Shown here: positions 33,943-41,140 of the stretch, piece by piece | How the letters are laid out: each line of letters opens with the position of its first letter | Numbering within the stretch: the first letter of the stretch is position 1 | From: Rhodoferax sp. | Lineage (GTDB): Bacteria; Pseudomonadota; Gammaproteobacteria; Burkholderiales; Burkholderiaceae_C | Assembly (NCBI GenBank): GCA_025351745.1 | Contig: JANXVI010000362.1 | Location: 1 to 44,822, forward strand | Reading direction: 5' to 3' | DNA: 44,822 bases | Notes under the pieces: model-generated | The model's input: only the letters and a program-made list of their open reading frames with translations | The model's database searches: none | Told to the model about the DNA's origin: nothing | Program-made: the position numbers and the translations under genes

Positions 33943-36114
33943 TCAGCGCAGGTTGAGGAAATTGAAATCCGTCGTGGCCTTTGGGTCATCCACCGGGCCG
34001 GGGTCCAGCGATACGGCATTTGGGTCATGAACCACAACCGGCATGGGCGGCAAACGCATGGCCGACAAGGGAGCGCCGCGGCTATCAACGTCTGCCGCGC
34101 TGTCGGGTATCTGCGCATTCTTGGCAGCATTGCGCCGCCACGCACCCCGGTGTTGGGCGCCGACGCGGTGCGCCACATCGCCAGCGCCCTGCGCATCCGC
34201 AGGCGCCCCTGAAGGCGCGCGCGCCGCAATGCGCACCAGGCTGGCGGCCTGGCTGTCGCTGGCGTCCTCCGTCAGGCGTACGATGCGCTTGGCGATCCCG
34301 TGCAACAGCAACAGGTCGCGGTAGGCCAACAAATCAAAGTCGGGTTCGTAGACGTCGGTGGAGTGGTGGTAGATGCAGTTCTCTATGTACTCCAGCACCC
34401 GGGGGTCGGGCCACAGCGCGACGATCTGGTCGATCACCTTGGGGTATTTCTCCAGTGAGCGGCCTTCGTTGCCAAAATCGTCTATGACGGGTACGCGACC
34501 GGTAAACCAGTTGTTGAACTCCTGGCGCATGAATTCGAACTCGGATTCCCGGCCCAGCGTGTGATAAATTTTTAGCAAGTCCAGACACACGAGGGGACTG
34601 GATTCACCCACTTGGGCGATCCGCGTTGTCAGCACGTCAATCGCTTTTTGGTGCTCGCCCAGGGCGACGAAAAAATCGGCTTGTTGCCGCACATCGAGCA
34701 ACTCGGCGGAGTCTATGGCCCGTAGCCCGCCCGAAATGCTGACCGACAGGTCGCGGCCGCCGCTGGGCGATGCGGCTAAAGGTAGCGGCCGTGAAGGACA
34801 AGAGGGTGCGGGTGAGGGTGCGGGTGCGGTTGGTGGCATCGGCCCCGTGTGCAACTCAAAGGCATCGAGGTCAAGGTCCAGCGTCGTCGTGGGCACAACG
34901 GGGCAGGCCACTTCGGCAGGTAGCACGACTGCAGTGGGCGCCAGATGGGCCTGTGCAGTGGGGCGACTTGCAGGCGGTGATTTCACCAATTCGGCCAGCA
35001 GGCTGTCATTGGCATCGGTATCTTTCGTTCCGTGCATCCAGCTCGCAGGACGTGCCAAGCGCGCACGGTGCCAGGCCCACACAATAGCCACCAGCAGCAG
35101 CAGGCACAAGGCAGCCAATGCATAGACCAGGGGATTGGCATACCGCTCGGATTCGGCCCGTTGCACCTTACCTACCAGGTCCGTCAACCCCTTCTGGTTT
35201 TCGGCCGTGACGGCATACAAAGACTTCAGGTCTTTCTCAAATGCCTTGGTCTTGGCTTCTTCCAGCAATAGCTCTTCAGGGCTGGCATTCAGAGAGCGCC
35301 AAAGTGCGGCGGCCTGGGCGCGCAGCGCGGCATTTTCTTGCGGCACGGTCAGCAATTCGGTCGTGGCCTGCAACACCGGATCGCGCTCAATCGATAAGTC
35401 CAACGGGTCCAGCTTGAGGCGGGATTTGCGACTGATTTTGGCCGCCGCCTGGGTTCGGACAGATTTGCCGGAGGTTGCAACTACGGGTGCCGGGCTGGTG
35501 ATCGGCTGGGTCACCGGCGCCGAGGGCCGTTCGCGCTTGCTGGCGCTGGGCGCATCTGGTACTGCGGTGCTGGCCCTGGATTTCCTGGGCTTGCCGGCTT
35601 GAGATTCGGCAGCCAGTGCAGTGGGCGGGGCACCCAGGACCGCTAGCGACACATCTGCAGCCGCGCCCTGTGGCGCTGGCGCGCGGGCCATCGGACGGGC
35701 AGTTGGCTCCACTACGTTGGTGGCGACATCGGGAAAGAGGGTGTAGCGCTTGGACGACTTTTGCTGGCAGCCGACGCGGAAATTGACAGTAACAATGGGC
35801 TCGTCTATCAGCGTCGTGGCCGTCACCCGCACGCTGGGTGTTCGGCCTGCATTGCCTTCGGCCGCGTCGATACTGACCGACACCCGCGATGCATCAACCA
35901 GGGTCTCACCATAAATGACCTCCGCGCCCATGCAAGCGGCTTGCAATTCTTCACTGGTATCAGCTTGAAGTTGCACCCGCAAATCCAACGGCTTGCCGAC
36001 AAATATCGCCCCCTGCGCACGCCCCAAAGTCAAAGCCGAACTGCCCACGGCGGTGCACAGCATGAGCACTCCACACACGTAAGTCCTGACCTTGAACACC
36101 GCTTTCATATACAT
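33943..36114 (-). CDS. FimV/HubP-like protein with periplasmic N-terminal domain and cytoplasmic TPR-like domain
   Basis: 723 aa from the ATG at 36114 (GAGAG upstream; the open frame begins at 36174). After a signal-like N-terminus (VRTYVCGVLMLCTAVGSSAL) comes the domain typical of FimV N-termini, TLGRAQGAIFVGKPLDLRVQ, rich in beta strands. A Pro/Ala/Ser-rich region with basic KISRKSRLKLDPLDLS follows, then a coiled segment, one membrane helix (about 329-348, YALAALCLLLLVAIVWAWHR) and a cytoplasmic acidic linker. The C-terminal part has TPR-like helices (ADFFVALGEHQKAIDVLTTR, LDLLKIYHTLGRESEFEFMR) and then FTGRVPVIDDFGNEGRSLEK. It probably spans the inner membrane and acts as a scaffold. Exact function is unknown. 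Confidence 0.65.
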   Translation of the reverse strand: MYMKAVFKVRTYVCGVLMLCTAVGSSALTLGRAQGAIFVGKPLDLRVQLQADTSEELQAACMGAEVIYGETLVDASRVSVSIDAAEGNAGRTPSVRVTATTLIDEPIVTVNFRVGCQQKSSKRYTLFPDVATNVVEPTARPMARAPAPQGAAADVSLAVLGAPPTALAAESQAGKPRKSRASTAVPDAPSASKRERPSAPVTQPITSPAPVVATSGKSVRTQAAAKISRKSRLKLDPLDLSIERDPVLQATTELLTVPQENAALRAQAAALWRSLNASPEELLLEEAKTKAFEKDLKSLYAVTAENQKGLTDLVGKVQRAESERYANPLVYALAALCLLLLVAIVWAWHRARLARPASWMHGTKDTDANDSLLAELVKSPPASRPTAQAHLAPTAVVLPAEVACPVVPTTTLDLDLDAFELHTGPMPPTAPAPSPAPSCPSRPLPLAASPSGGRDLSVSISGGLRAIDSAELLDVRQQADFFVALGEHQKAIDVLTTRIAQVGESSPLVCLDLLKIYHTLGRESEFEFMRQEFNNWFTGRVPVIDDFGNEGRSLEKYPKVIDQIVALWPDPRVLEYIENCIYHHSTDVYEPDFDLLAYRDLLLLHGIAKRIVRLTEDASDSQAASLVRIAARAPSGAPADAQGAGDVAHRVGAQHRGAWRRNAAKNAQIPDSAADVDSRGAPLSAMRLPPMPVVVHDPNAVSLDPGPVDDPKATTDFNFLNLR

Positions 36115-36277
36115 TGATTCTCTCACAGGGCCTTTTAAGGGACGCTCTGCGTAGCCCCTGACCGGCGTCTGCAATTGGCGATCGTGTCAGCTACCCAACA
36201 ATTGCCTGCGGGCCTCGTTGAATGCGTGCGAGTGACTCTCAAATGAATAGCATTTGGCACCCGCAGCGGGGGGGCGT

Positions 36278-36829
36278 TCAGGGTCTCTGCAGACGGGCAA
36301 AAGTCTTGCGAAATTTCGCCACCTTGGGCGCGGCCACGGCCATGCAATAGCCCTGGTTGGGGTTGCGTTCAAAGTAGTCCTGGTGGTACGCCTCCGCCGG
36401 CCAGTAGTTATTCAAAGGCACTACTTCGGTGACTACTGCCCGGCTGTAGATGCCGCTGGCTTGCATCTCCGCAATCACCTCCTGCGCCATTGCCTGCTGT
36501 TCGGCGGTGGAGAAGTAGACCCCGCTGCGGTACTGCGTGCCCGAATCGTTGCCCTGACGGTTCAACGTGGTCGGGTCGTGGATGGTAAAGAATATCTCCA
36601 GCACCTCGCGCGTGCTGACCTGCGCCGGGTCGTACACCAGTTTGACAACTTCGTTGTGGCCCGTGCTGCCGGTACAGACGTCCTCGTAACTGGGGTTACT
36701 TACGTGGCCATTGCAGTAGCCAGACTCCACGTCCAGCACGCCTTTGACCTGCACATATACCGCCTCGGTGCACCAGAAGCATCCGCCGCCCAGGGTAATG
36801 GTTTGTGATGGTTCAGGGGATGCTGTCAT
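36278..36829 (-). CDS. msrA: Peptide methionine sulfoxide reductase A
   Basis: 183 aa from the ATG at 36829, which has GGAG eight bases upstream; the open frame extends to 36964 without support. The catalytic motif GGGCFWC with the nucleophilic cysteine is near residue 18, followed by GVLDVESGYCNGH, PSYEDVCTGSTGHNEVVKL, IFFTIHDPTTLNRQGNDSGT and QYRSGVYF. It reduces methionine-S-sulfoxide in proteins with thioredoxin. No signal peptide, so it is cytoplasmic. A GYCMAVAAPKV stretch near the end carries a possible resolving cysteine. Confidence 0.95.
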   Translation of the reverse strand: MTASPEPSQTITLGGGCFWCTEAVYVQVKGVLDVESGYCNGHVSNPSYEDVCTGSTGHNEVVKLVYDPAQVSTREVLEIFFTIHDPTTLNRQGNDSGTQYRSGVYFSTAEQQAMAQEVIAEMQASGIYSRAVVTEVVPLNNYWPAEAYHQDYFERNPNQGYCMAVAAPKVAKFRKTFARLQRP

Positions 36830-36994
36830 GGGGTGTACTCCGTTGAAATCCGTTGGTCGGATGGAAGCTGTCGATCTTACGCGCAGCGCCTTTCGCAGCC
36901 CTGGCTCTTTCGGCCAATGTGCTGTGCGCCCGAAGGCAAACCAGGGGCCTGAAGTGCGACCCACGCGGCCGCCGGCGCGCCGCCCAAGAAATAG

Positions 36995-37612
36995 TCAAGC
37001 CACGAAAGCGAGCACGGTGTAGAAGTGGCACATGCTGCCACCCAGCACAAACAAGTGCCACAGTCCATGGCCGTGGCGTATACGCTGGTCGGCGACATAG
37101 AAGTAAATGCCGCCGGTATAGAACACGCCGCCTGCGGCCAGCCACATGAAACCGATGGGTGTCAGCGCCTTCCACAACGGCACCACCGCGACCAGGGCGA
37201 GCCAGCCCATCAGCAGATAGATCACGAGTGACAGCACGCGAGCGCCCTTGGCGAACCAGATTTCCTGGATGATGCCAACCAGTGCGAGCGCCCAGATGCC
37301 CGCCATGAGCCACCAGCCCAAGACGCCGCGCAACGACACCAGCGCAAACGGCGTGTAGCTGCCTGCAATCAGCAAGTAGATCGAACAGTGGTCAAACTTT
37401 TGCAGAATGTCCTTGGCGCGCCCGCGCATGCTGTGGTACAGCGTGCTGAACACATACAGCGTCACCAGCATGACCCCATAGATCGTGAAGCTGACGATCT
37501 TCCAGGGATCACCCTGCTGGGCCGCCAGCACGACCAATGCGATCGCCCCGAGCAGCGCCAAACCGGCTCCGACCAGGTGGCTGATGCTGTTGAAACGTTC
37601 ACCGTGGTACAT
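36995..37612 (-). CDS. Hemolysin III/PAQR family membrane protein (TrhA-like)
   Basis: 205 aa from the ATG at 37612, which gives the usual N-terminus MYHGERFNSISHLVGAGLAL. Seven membrane helices are visible. The conserved PAQR metal-site residues are present: SISHLVG, YHSMRGRAK after FSTLYHS, FDHCSIYLLIAGSYTPF, and the C-terminal HGLWHLFVLGGSMCHFYTVL with its histidine pair. Bacterial members (TrhA/YqfA) influence membrane energetics and lipid homeostasis; hemolytic activity of the prototype is probably not general. Located 165 bases upstream of msrA on the same strand. Confidence 0.88.
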   Translation of the reverse strand: MYHGERFNSISHLVGAGLALLGAIALVVLAAQQGDPWKIVSFTIYGVMLVTLYVFSTLYHSMRGRAKDILQKFDHCSIYLLIAGSYTPFALVSLRGVLGWWLMAGIWALALVGIIQEIWFAKGARVLSLVIYLLMGWLALVAVVPLWKALTPIGFMWLAAGGVFYTGGIYFYVADQRIRHGHGLWHLFVLGGSMCHFYTVLAFVA

Positions 37613-37686
37613 GCCGATCAGCCCCGCGCAGCCCGGGCGTTGCAATTGCCTCGCACCGTCCCCATATGATGTTGGCAGGCGTTGAT

Positions 37687-37736
37687 CAGGTCACACCGTG
37701 GCGGGCGGCAAGTAAATGTGGGCATCATGTGACCTG
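37687..37736. promoter_or_regulatory. Widely spaced perfect inverted repeat CAGGTCAC ... GTGACCTG
   Basis: Two eight-base half-sites (37687-37694 and 37729-37736), 42 bases start to start, or about four helical turns, in the gap between the hemolysin III gene and the TetR gene. It could be paired operator half-sites or a long-armed hairpin. Confidence 0.35.
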
Positions 37737-37801
37737 TATTTTCGTCTGTCTCGCGTTTTGGTGCTTTCGTCGCACGCTAGTCGTCGTCTGTCACCTTGAC
37801 C

Positions 37802-37830
37802 TTGACGTCGCAGGGGCCATACGATACACT
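37802..37830 (+). promoter_or_regulatory. Sigma-70-type promoter of the TetR gene
   Basis: TTGACG (37802-37807) and TACACT (37825-37830) are separated by exactly 17 bases and lie 27 bases before the ATG at 37857, giving a very short leader. A CCTTGACCTTGACG repeat extends the -35 region. Confidence 0.6.
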
Positions 37831-37849
37831 AATAACCAGCCAGTCATTA
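37830..37849. promoter_or_regulatory. Imperfect 20-base palindrome overlapping the promoter, candidate autoregulatory operator
   Basis: TAATAACCAGCCAGTCATTA is symmetric at 14 of 20 positions and starts at the last base of the -10 box. This is a typical place for a TetR protein to block its own transcription. Confidence 0.4.
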
Positions 37850-37856
37850 ACTCACC

Positions 37857-38558
37857 ATGCCATCTTCCTGCCCTATTTGCGAGATTGCCGCCACTGTTCG
37901 GGCCAAGCGCGAACGCCGTAAAGACGCGCGTCCGGGAGAATTACTGGCCGCCGCACTGGACCTTTTCGTGGAAAAGGGCTTTGCTGGCACACGGGCCGAA
38001 GAGGTGGCCAAGCGGGCTGGCGTATCCAAGGGTACCTTGTTTCTGTATTTTTCAAGCAAAGAAGAGCTGTTCAAGGCCGTGGTTCGGGAAAATATTTCGG
38101 GCCGCTTTGACGAGTGGAATGATGAGTTCGACAATTTCGTTGGCAGCACGCCCGACATGCTGCGTTACTGCGTCAGGACCTGGTGGGAGCGCATTGGCTC
38201 CACCAAGGCGTCGGGAATTACCAAGCTGATGATGAGCGAGGCCGGCAACTTTCCTGAGCTGGCGGCCTTCTACCAGACAGAAGTGATTCAACCCGGCAAC
38301 GACCTGCTCAAGCGCGTCCTGAAGCGCGGCGTAGACCGCGGCGAATTTCAACCAATGGACCTTCAGTATGGCGTTTACGCCGTGCTGACCCCGATGCTCT
38401 ACCTGGCCATGTGGAAGCACTCGCTGGGCACCTGCCTGGCCAGCAGCGACAGCATTGACCCGGAGAAATACATCGCAGTCCATCTAGAAACCCTGCTCAA
38501 TGGCCTCAGCGTGCGTCCGCCCGTCGCCCAGGCACGGACACACATTGCATCCCCATGA
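37857..38558 (+). CDS. TetR/AcrR-family transcriptional regulator
   Basis: 233 aa. The helix-turn-helix is clear: LAAALDLFVEKGFAGTRAEE followed by VAKRAGVSKGTLFLYFSSKE (about residues 30-68). The ligand-binding domain follows, with TETR_C-like text such as TKLMMSEAGNFPELAAFYQT. Two cysteines at the N-terminus (SSCPICEIAA) form an unusual CPIC-type pair that might bind a metal or be redox active. Targets are not evident: the neighbours are a PCMT-like gene downstream in the same direction and a hemolysin III gene upstream. The TolC-family gene 1.1 kb downstream would be a plausible efflux-related target. A promoter and operator candidate lie upstream. Confidence 0.9.
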   Translation: MPSSCPICEIAATVRAKRERRKDARPGELLAAALDLFVEKGFAGTRAEEVAKRAGVSKGTLFLYFSSKEELFKAVVRENISGRFDEWNDEFDNFVGSTPDMLRYCVRTWWERIGSTKASGITKLMMSEAGNFPELAAFYQTEVIQPGNDLLKRVLKRGVDRGEFQPMDLQYGVYAVLTPMLYLAMWKHSLGTCLASSDSIDPEKYIAVHLETLLNGLSVRPPVAQARTHIASP

Positions 38559-38616
38559 AATGCGCCCACGTAAAATCGCCGGTTAACCGCCAACACACGC
38601 CATGGAGTATCGACCA

Positions 38617-39294
38617 ATGAACATCGAACAAGCCCGCTTCAACATGATCGAACAGCAGATTCGGCCATGGCATGTTTCCGATGCCACCGTGCTGGAACTG
38701 CTGTCGGCCGTCAAGCGCGAAGATTTCGTCCCAGCCGCCCACAAGGGCCTGGCCTTTGCGGACCTTGAAATTCCCCTGATGGGCTCGGGCGACGAAGCCA
38801 TTGCAAAAGGCCAGTGCATGCTGGAGCCCCGCCTGGACGCACGCATGCTGCAAGACTTGTGCGTGCGCCCGAATGATGCTGTGCTAGAGATCGGCACCGG
38901 TTCGGGCTATATGGCTGCCATGCTGGGCAAACTGGCGCGACGCGTTTTGACATTGGAAATCAATGAAGACTTGGTCGACATCGCCCGCAGCAATCTGCGT
39001 TATGCCGGCATCTCAAACGTGGAAGTTCGCCACGCCGACGGCGCCCAGCTGGATGCAGCTGACGGCAGCTTTGATGTCATCGCCATGAGCGGCTCGGTCG
39101 CCGAGATCCCCCACAGCCTGCTGAGTCTCCTCAAGGTGGGTGGCCGTCTGGGTGCCATCGTCGGAGACGACCCCATCATGCGCGCCACCATCGTGACCCG
39201 CACCAGTGAGACCGAGTTCAGTACCGTCAAGGGCTGGGACACACTCGCACCACGCCTGCAAAACTTCCCCGAGCCTTCGCACTTCAAACTGTAA
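38617..39294 (+). CDS. Protein-L-isoaspartate O-methyltransferase family protein
   Basis: 225 aa from the ATG at 38617, with GGAG about nine bases upstream; an ATG at 38602 adds five residues. The N-terminal FNMIEQQIRPWHVSDATVLE is typical of this family, and the SAM-binding motif VLEIGTGSGYMAAMLGKLAR is intact, followed by TLEINEDLVDIARSNL and DGSFDVIAMSGSVAEIP. In canonical Pcm the PDG(T)-type substrate loop and GSGYQTA are typical; here the motif is GTGSGYMAA and the substrate loop differs, so it may be a paralogue not acting on isoaspartate. It is followed by rhodanese and tolC genes, an order usual in Burkholderiales. Confidence 0.85.
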   Translation: MNIEQARFNMIEQQIRPWHVSDATVLELLSAVKREDFVPAAHKGLAFADLEIPLMGSGDEAIAKGQCMLEPRLDARMLQDLCVRPNDAVLEIGTGSGYMAAMLGKLARRVLTLEINEDLVDIARSNLRYAGISNVEVRHADGAQLDAADGSFDVIAMSGSVAEIPHSLLSLLKVGGRLGAIVGDDPIMRATIVTRTSETEFSTVKGWDTLAPRLQNFPEPSHFKL

Positions 39295-39305
39295 GTAGCT
39301 TCGGA

Positions 39306-39653
39306 ATGTCCATGATTGCGCAAATACGCCCCCAAGGTCTCGCCCAGTGGTTAGACGGCGTTCGTGCAATCGGAGAACCCATGGTGTTGGACGTACGCGA
39401 GCTGCATGAACTGCAGATCGCCAGCGTCACAGCCAATGGCTTTATGTTGATGGCCATACCCATGGGCACCATCCCCGCGCGCCTGGCCGAGCTAGACCCA
39501 GACCAGCCGATTGCTTGCCTATGCCACCACGGCGGGCGCAGCATGCAGGTAGCCAACTTTTTGCAGAGCCGCGGATTCGAACATTTGGCCAATATTGCCG
39601 GTGGCATACACGCCTGGTCTGCCGAACTCGATCCCCGTATTGCGCGTTATTGA
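39306..39653 (+). CDS. Rhodanese-like domain protein
   Basis: 115 aa, single domain. It has VLDVRELHELQIASV near the start and the active-site loop ACLCHHGGRSMQVANFL, with the persulfide-forming Cys in CHHGGRS, and ends with NIAGGIHAWSAELDP, a standard rhodanese C-terminus. Such proteins carry sulfane sulfur; the acceptor is unknown. It starts 11 bases after the PCMT-like gene, so it is in an operon with it. The start is 39306 or 39312; the latter is better placed relative to a GGA. Confidence 0.9.
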   Translation: MSMIAQIRPQGLAQWLDGVRAIGEPMVLDVRELHELQIASVTANGFMLMAIPMGTIPARLAELDPDQPIACLCHHGGRSMQVANFLQSRGFEHLANIAGGIHAWSAELDPRIARY

Positions 39654-39690
39654 CCGCACACCCCTTTTTAAAAGCCTGAGAAATCACACC

Positions 39691-41043
39691 ATGACCCGTC
39701 GCTCCGCCTCATCGAGTTTTCGCCTTCTCCCGCTGGTGCTAGCACTGGGTGCCAGCATCTCGTTCTCGGCGCAAGCCCAGAGCCTGGTGGAGTTATACAC
39801 CGCGGCCCAGGCCTATGACGCAACCTACCAATCAGCCAAGTCGCAATATGGCGCATCGCTGGCCAAGGCCGACCAGGCCAAAGCCTTGCTGCTGCCCACT
39901 GCGGGCCTTGTAGTGGGCACCTCGCAGACCAACCAAGACACCAAAGCACCGGCCATCGTCGCCAATAACTACACCTACCAGACCGATACCGGCACCGTAT
40001 CCATGTCGCAACCCCTGTACCGCCCTGCCAACTGGGCGACGTATGAACAGGGCAAGAAGCAGGTCGACATCGCGCAGGCGCAGTTGCTGACCGCCGACCA
40101 GGACCTGCTCATCCGCGTCAGCCAGGCCTACTTCGATGTGCTGGCCGCAACTGACACTGTGGCGTTTGTGAAGAGTCAGAAGTCAGCTGTCGGTGAGCAA
40201 TTGTCATCGGCCAAGCGCAATTTTGAAGTCGGCACATCCACCATCACTGACTCGCGCGAAGCACAGGCCCGGTACGACCTCGTGATTGCACAACAGCTCG
40301 CCGCCGAAAACGACTTGCTGGTGAAGACCCTGGCGCTGAACCAGTTGGTGGGTCAACCCAACGCCGCACCCAAGCCTCTGAAGGCGCCCGTAGTGCTGAG
40401 CCCTGTCGAACCCGCCGACGTCAATGCGTGGGTGCAACAGTCTGAGGCCAACAACCCAGGCGTGAAGCTGCAACAAGTAGCCCTGGAAGTGGCAGAGCTG
40501 GAAACCCAAAAGGCCAAGGCTGGCCACAAGCCCACGCTTGACCTGAACGGCAACTACACCGCGGTGTCCAACCGCAACGGCTCGGCCAGTGGTCCCGGCA
40601 TCGAAAGCCGCGCCAATGTCGGCACCATCGGTCTGAGCTTGAACGTGCCGCTCTTCGCTGGTTTTGCCACGCAAAACCGGATCAAGGAAACACTGTCTTT
40701 GGAAGACAAGGCCCGCTCCGATCTGGAAGCAACCAAGCGCACGGTAGCCCAAGGCACACGCACCGCCTACTATGGCGTGCAATCGGGCCAGGCCCAGGTG
40801 CTGGCGCTGCAGGCGGCTGAAGCCTCTAGTCAAAGCGCGCTGGAAGCCAACCAGCTGGGTTACCAAGTGGGTGTACGCATCAACATCGACGTGCTGAACT
40901 CGCAAAGCCAGTTGTTCGACACCAAGGCCAAACTGGCCAAGGCCCGCTACGACGTGTTGGTGGGTGGGCTGCGCCTGCGCCAAGCGGCAGGCACACTGAA
41001 GGCAGAAGACCTGCAGGCCATCAACAGCCAGTTGGCCCCGTAA
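39691..41043 (+). CDS. TolC-family outer-membrane efflux/secretion protein
   Basis: 450 aa from the ATG at 39691. A signal peptide covers about residues 1-29 (LPLVLALGASISFSAQAQ). The two-repeat TolC fold is evident: first repeat LVELYTAAQAYDATYQSAKS and YEQGKKQVDIAQAQLLTADQ with FDVLAATDTVAFVKSQ, second repeat QQVALEVAELETQKAKAGHK, SLNVPLFAGFATQNRI, ARSDLEATKRTVAQGTR and LEANQLGYQVGVRINIDVLN. It forms trimeric outer-membrane channels used with inner-membrane efflux or type I secretion systems, none of which is encoded here. The open frame reaches upstream to 39595 but that part overlaps the rhodanese gene and lacks signal-peptide character. Confidence 0.92.
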   Translation: MTRRSASSSFRLLPLVLALGASISFSAQAQSLVELYTAAQAYDATYQSAKSQYGASLAKADQAKALLLPTAGLVVGTSQTNQDTKAPAIVANNYTYQTDTGTVSMSQPLYRPANWATYEQGKKQVDIAQAQLLTADQDLLIRVSQAYFDVLAATDTVAFVKSQKSAVGEQLSSAKRNFEVGTSTITDSREAQARYDLVIAQQLAAENDLLVKTLALNQLVGQPNAAPKPLKAPVVLSPVEPADVNAWVQQSEANNPGVKLQQVALEVAELETQKAKAGHKPTLDLNGNYTAVSNRNGSASGPGIESRANVGTIGLSLNVPLFAGFATQNRIKETLSLEDKARSDLEATKRTVAQGTRTAYYGVQSGQAQVLALQAAEASSQSALEANQLGYQVGVRINIDVLNSQSQLFDTKAKLAKARYDVLVGGLRLRQAAGTLKAEDLQAINSQLAP

Positions 41044-41140
41044 ATAGAGCCCCGCGCTGGTCGCTGCGCATATTGCGCTGCCCCCAAAAAAAAGGGGCGT
41101 CCATCGTCTTGAAGCGGTTTGCCAACGGCGTCCTGTCTTT
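41044..41140. other. Convergent gap with an A-tract hairpin
   Basis: Between tolC and the end of waaA. GCCCC (41080-41084), a C followed by eight A residues, then GGGGC (41094-41098) could form a five-base-pair stem. No T run follows on the plus strand, so it is a weak terminator at best. The GCTGCCCCC...GGGGCG order resembles the core of the repeat found in the DUF2339 gene. Confidence 0.35.

Noticed and set aside
41080..41098. GCCCC...GGGGC hairpin as the tolC terminator
   Set aside because: Five pairs with an A-rich loop and no T run on the plus strand; described only as a gap feature.
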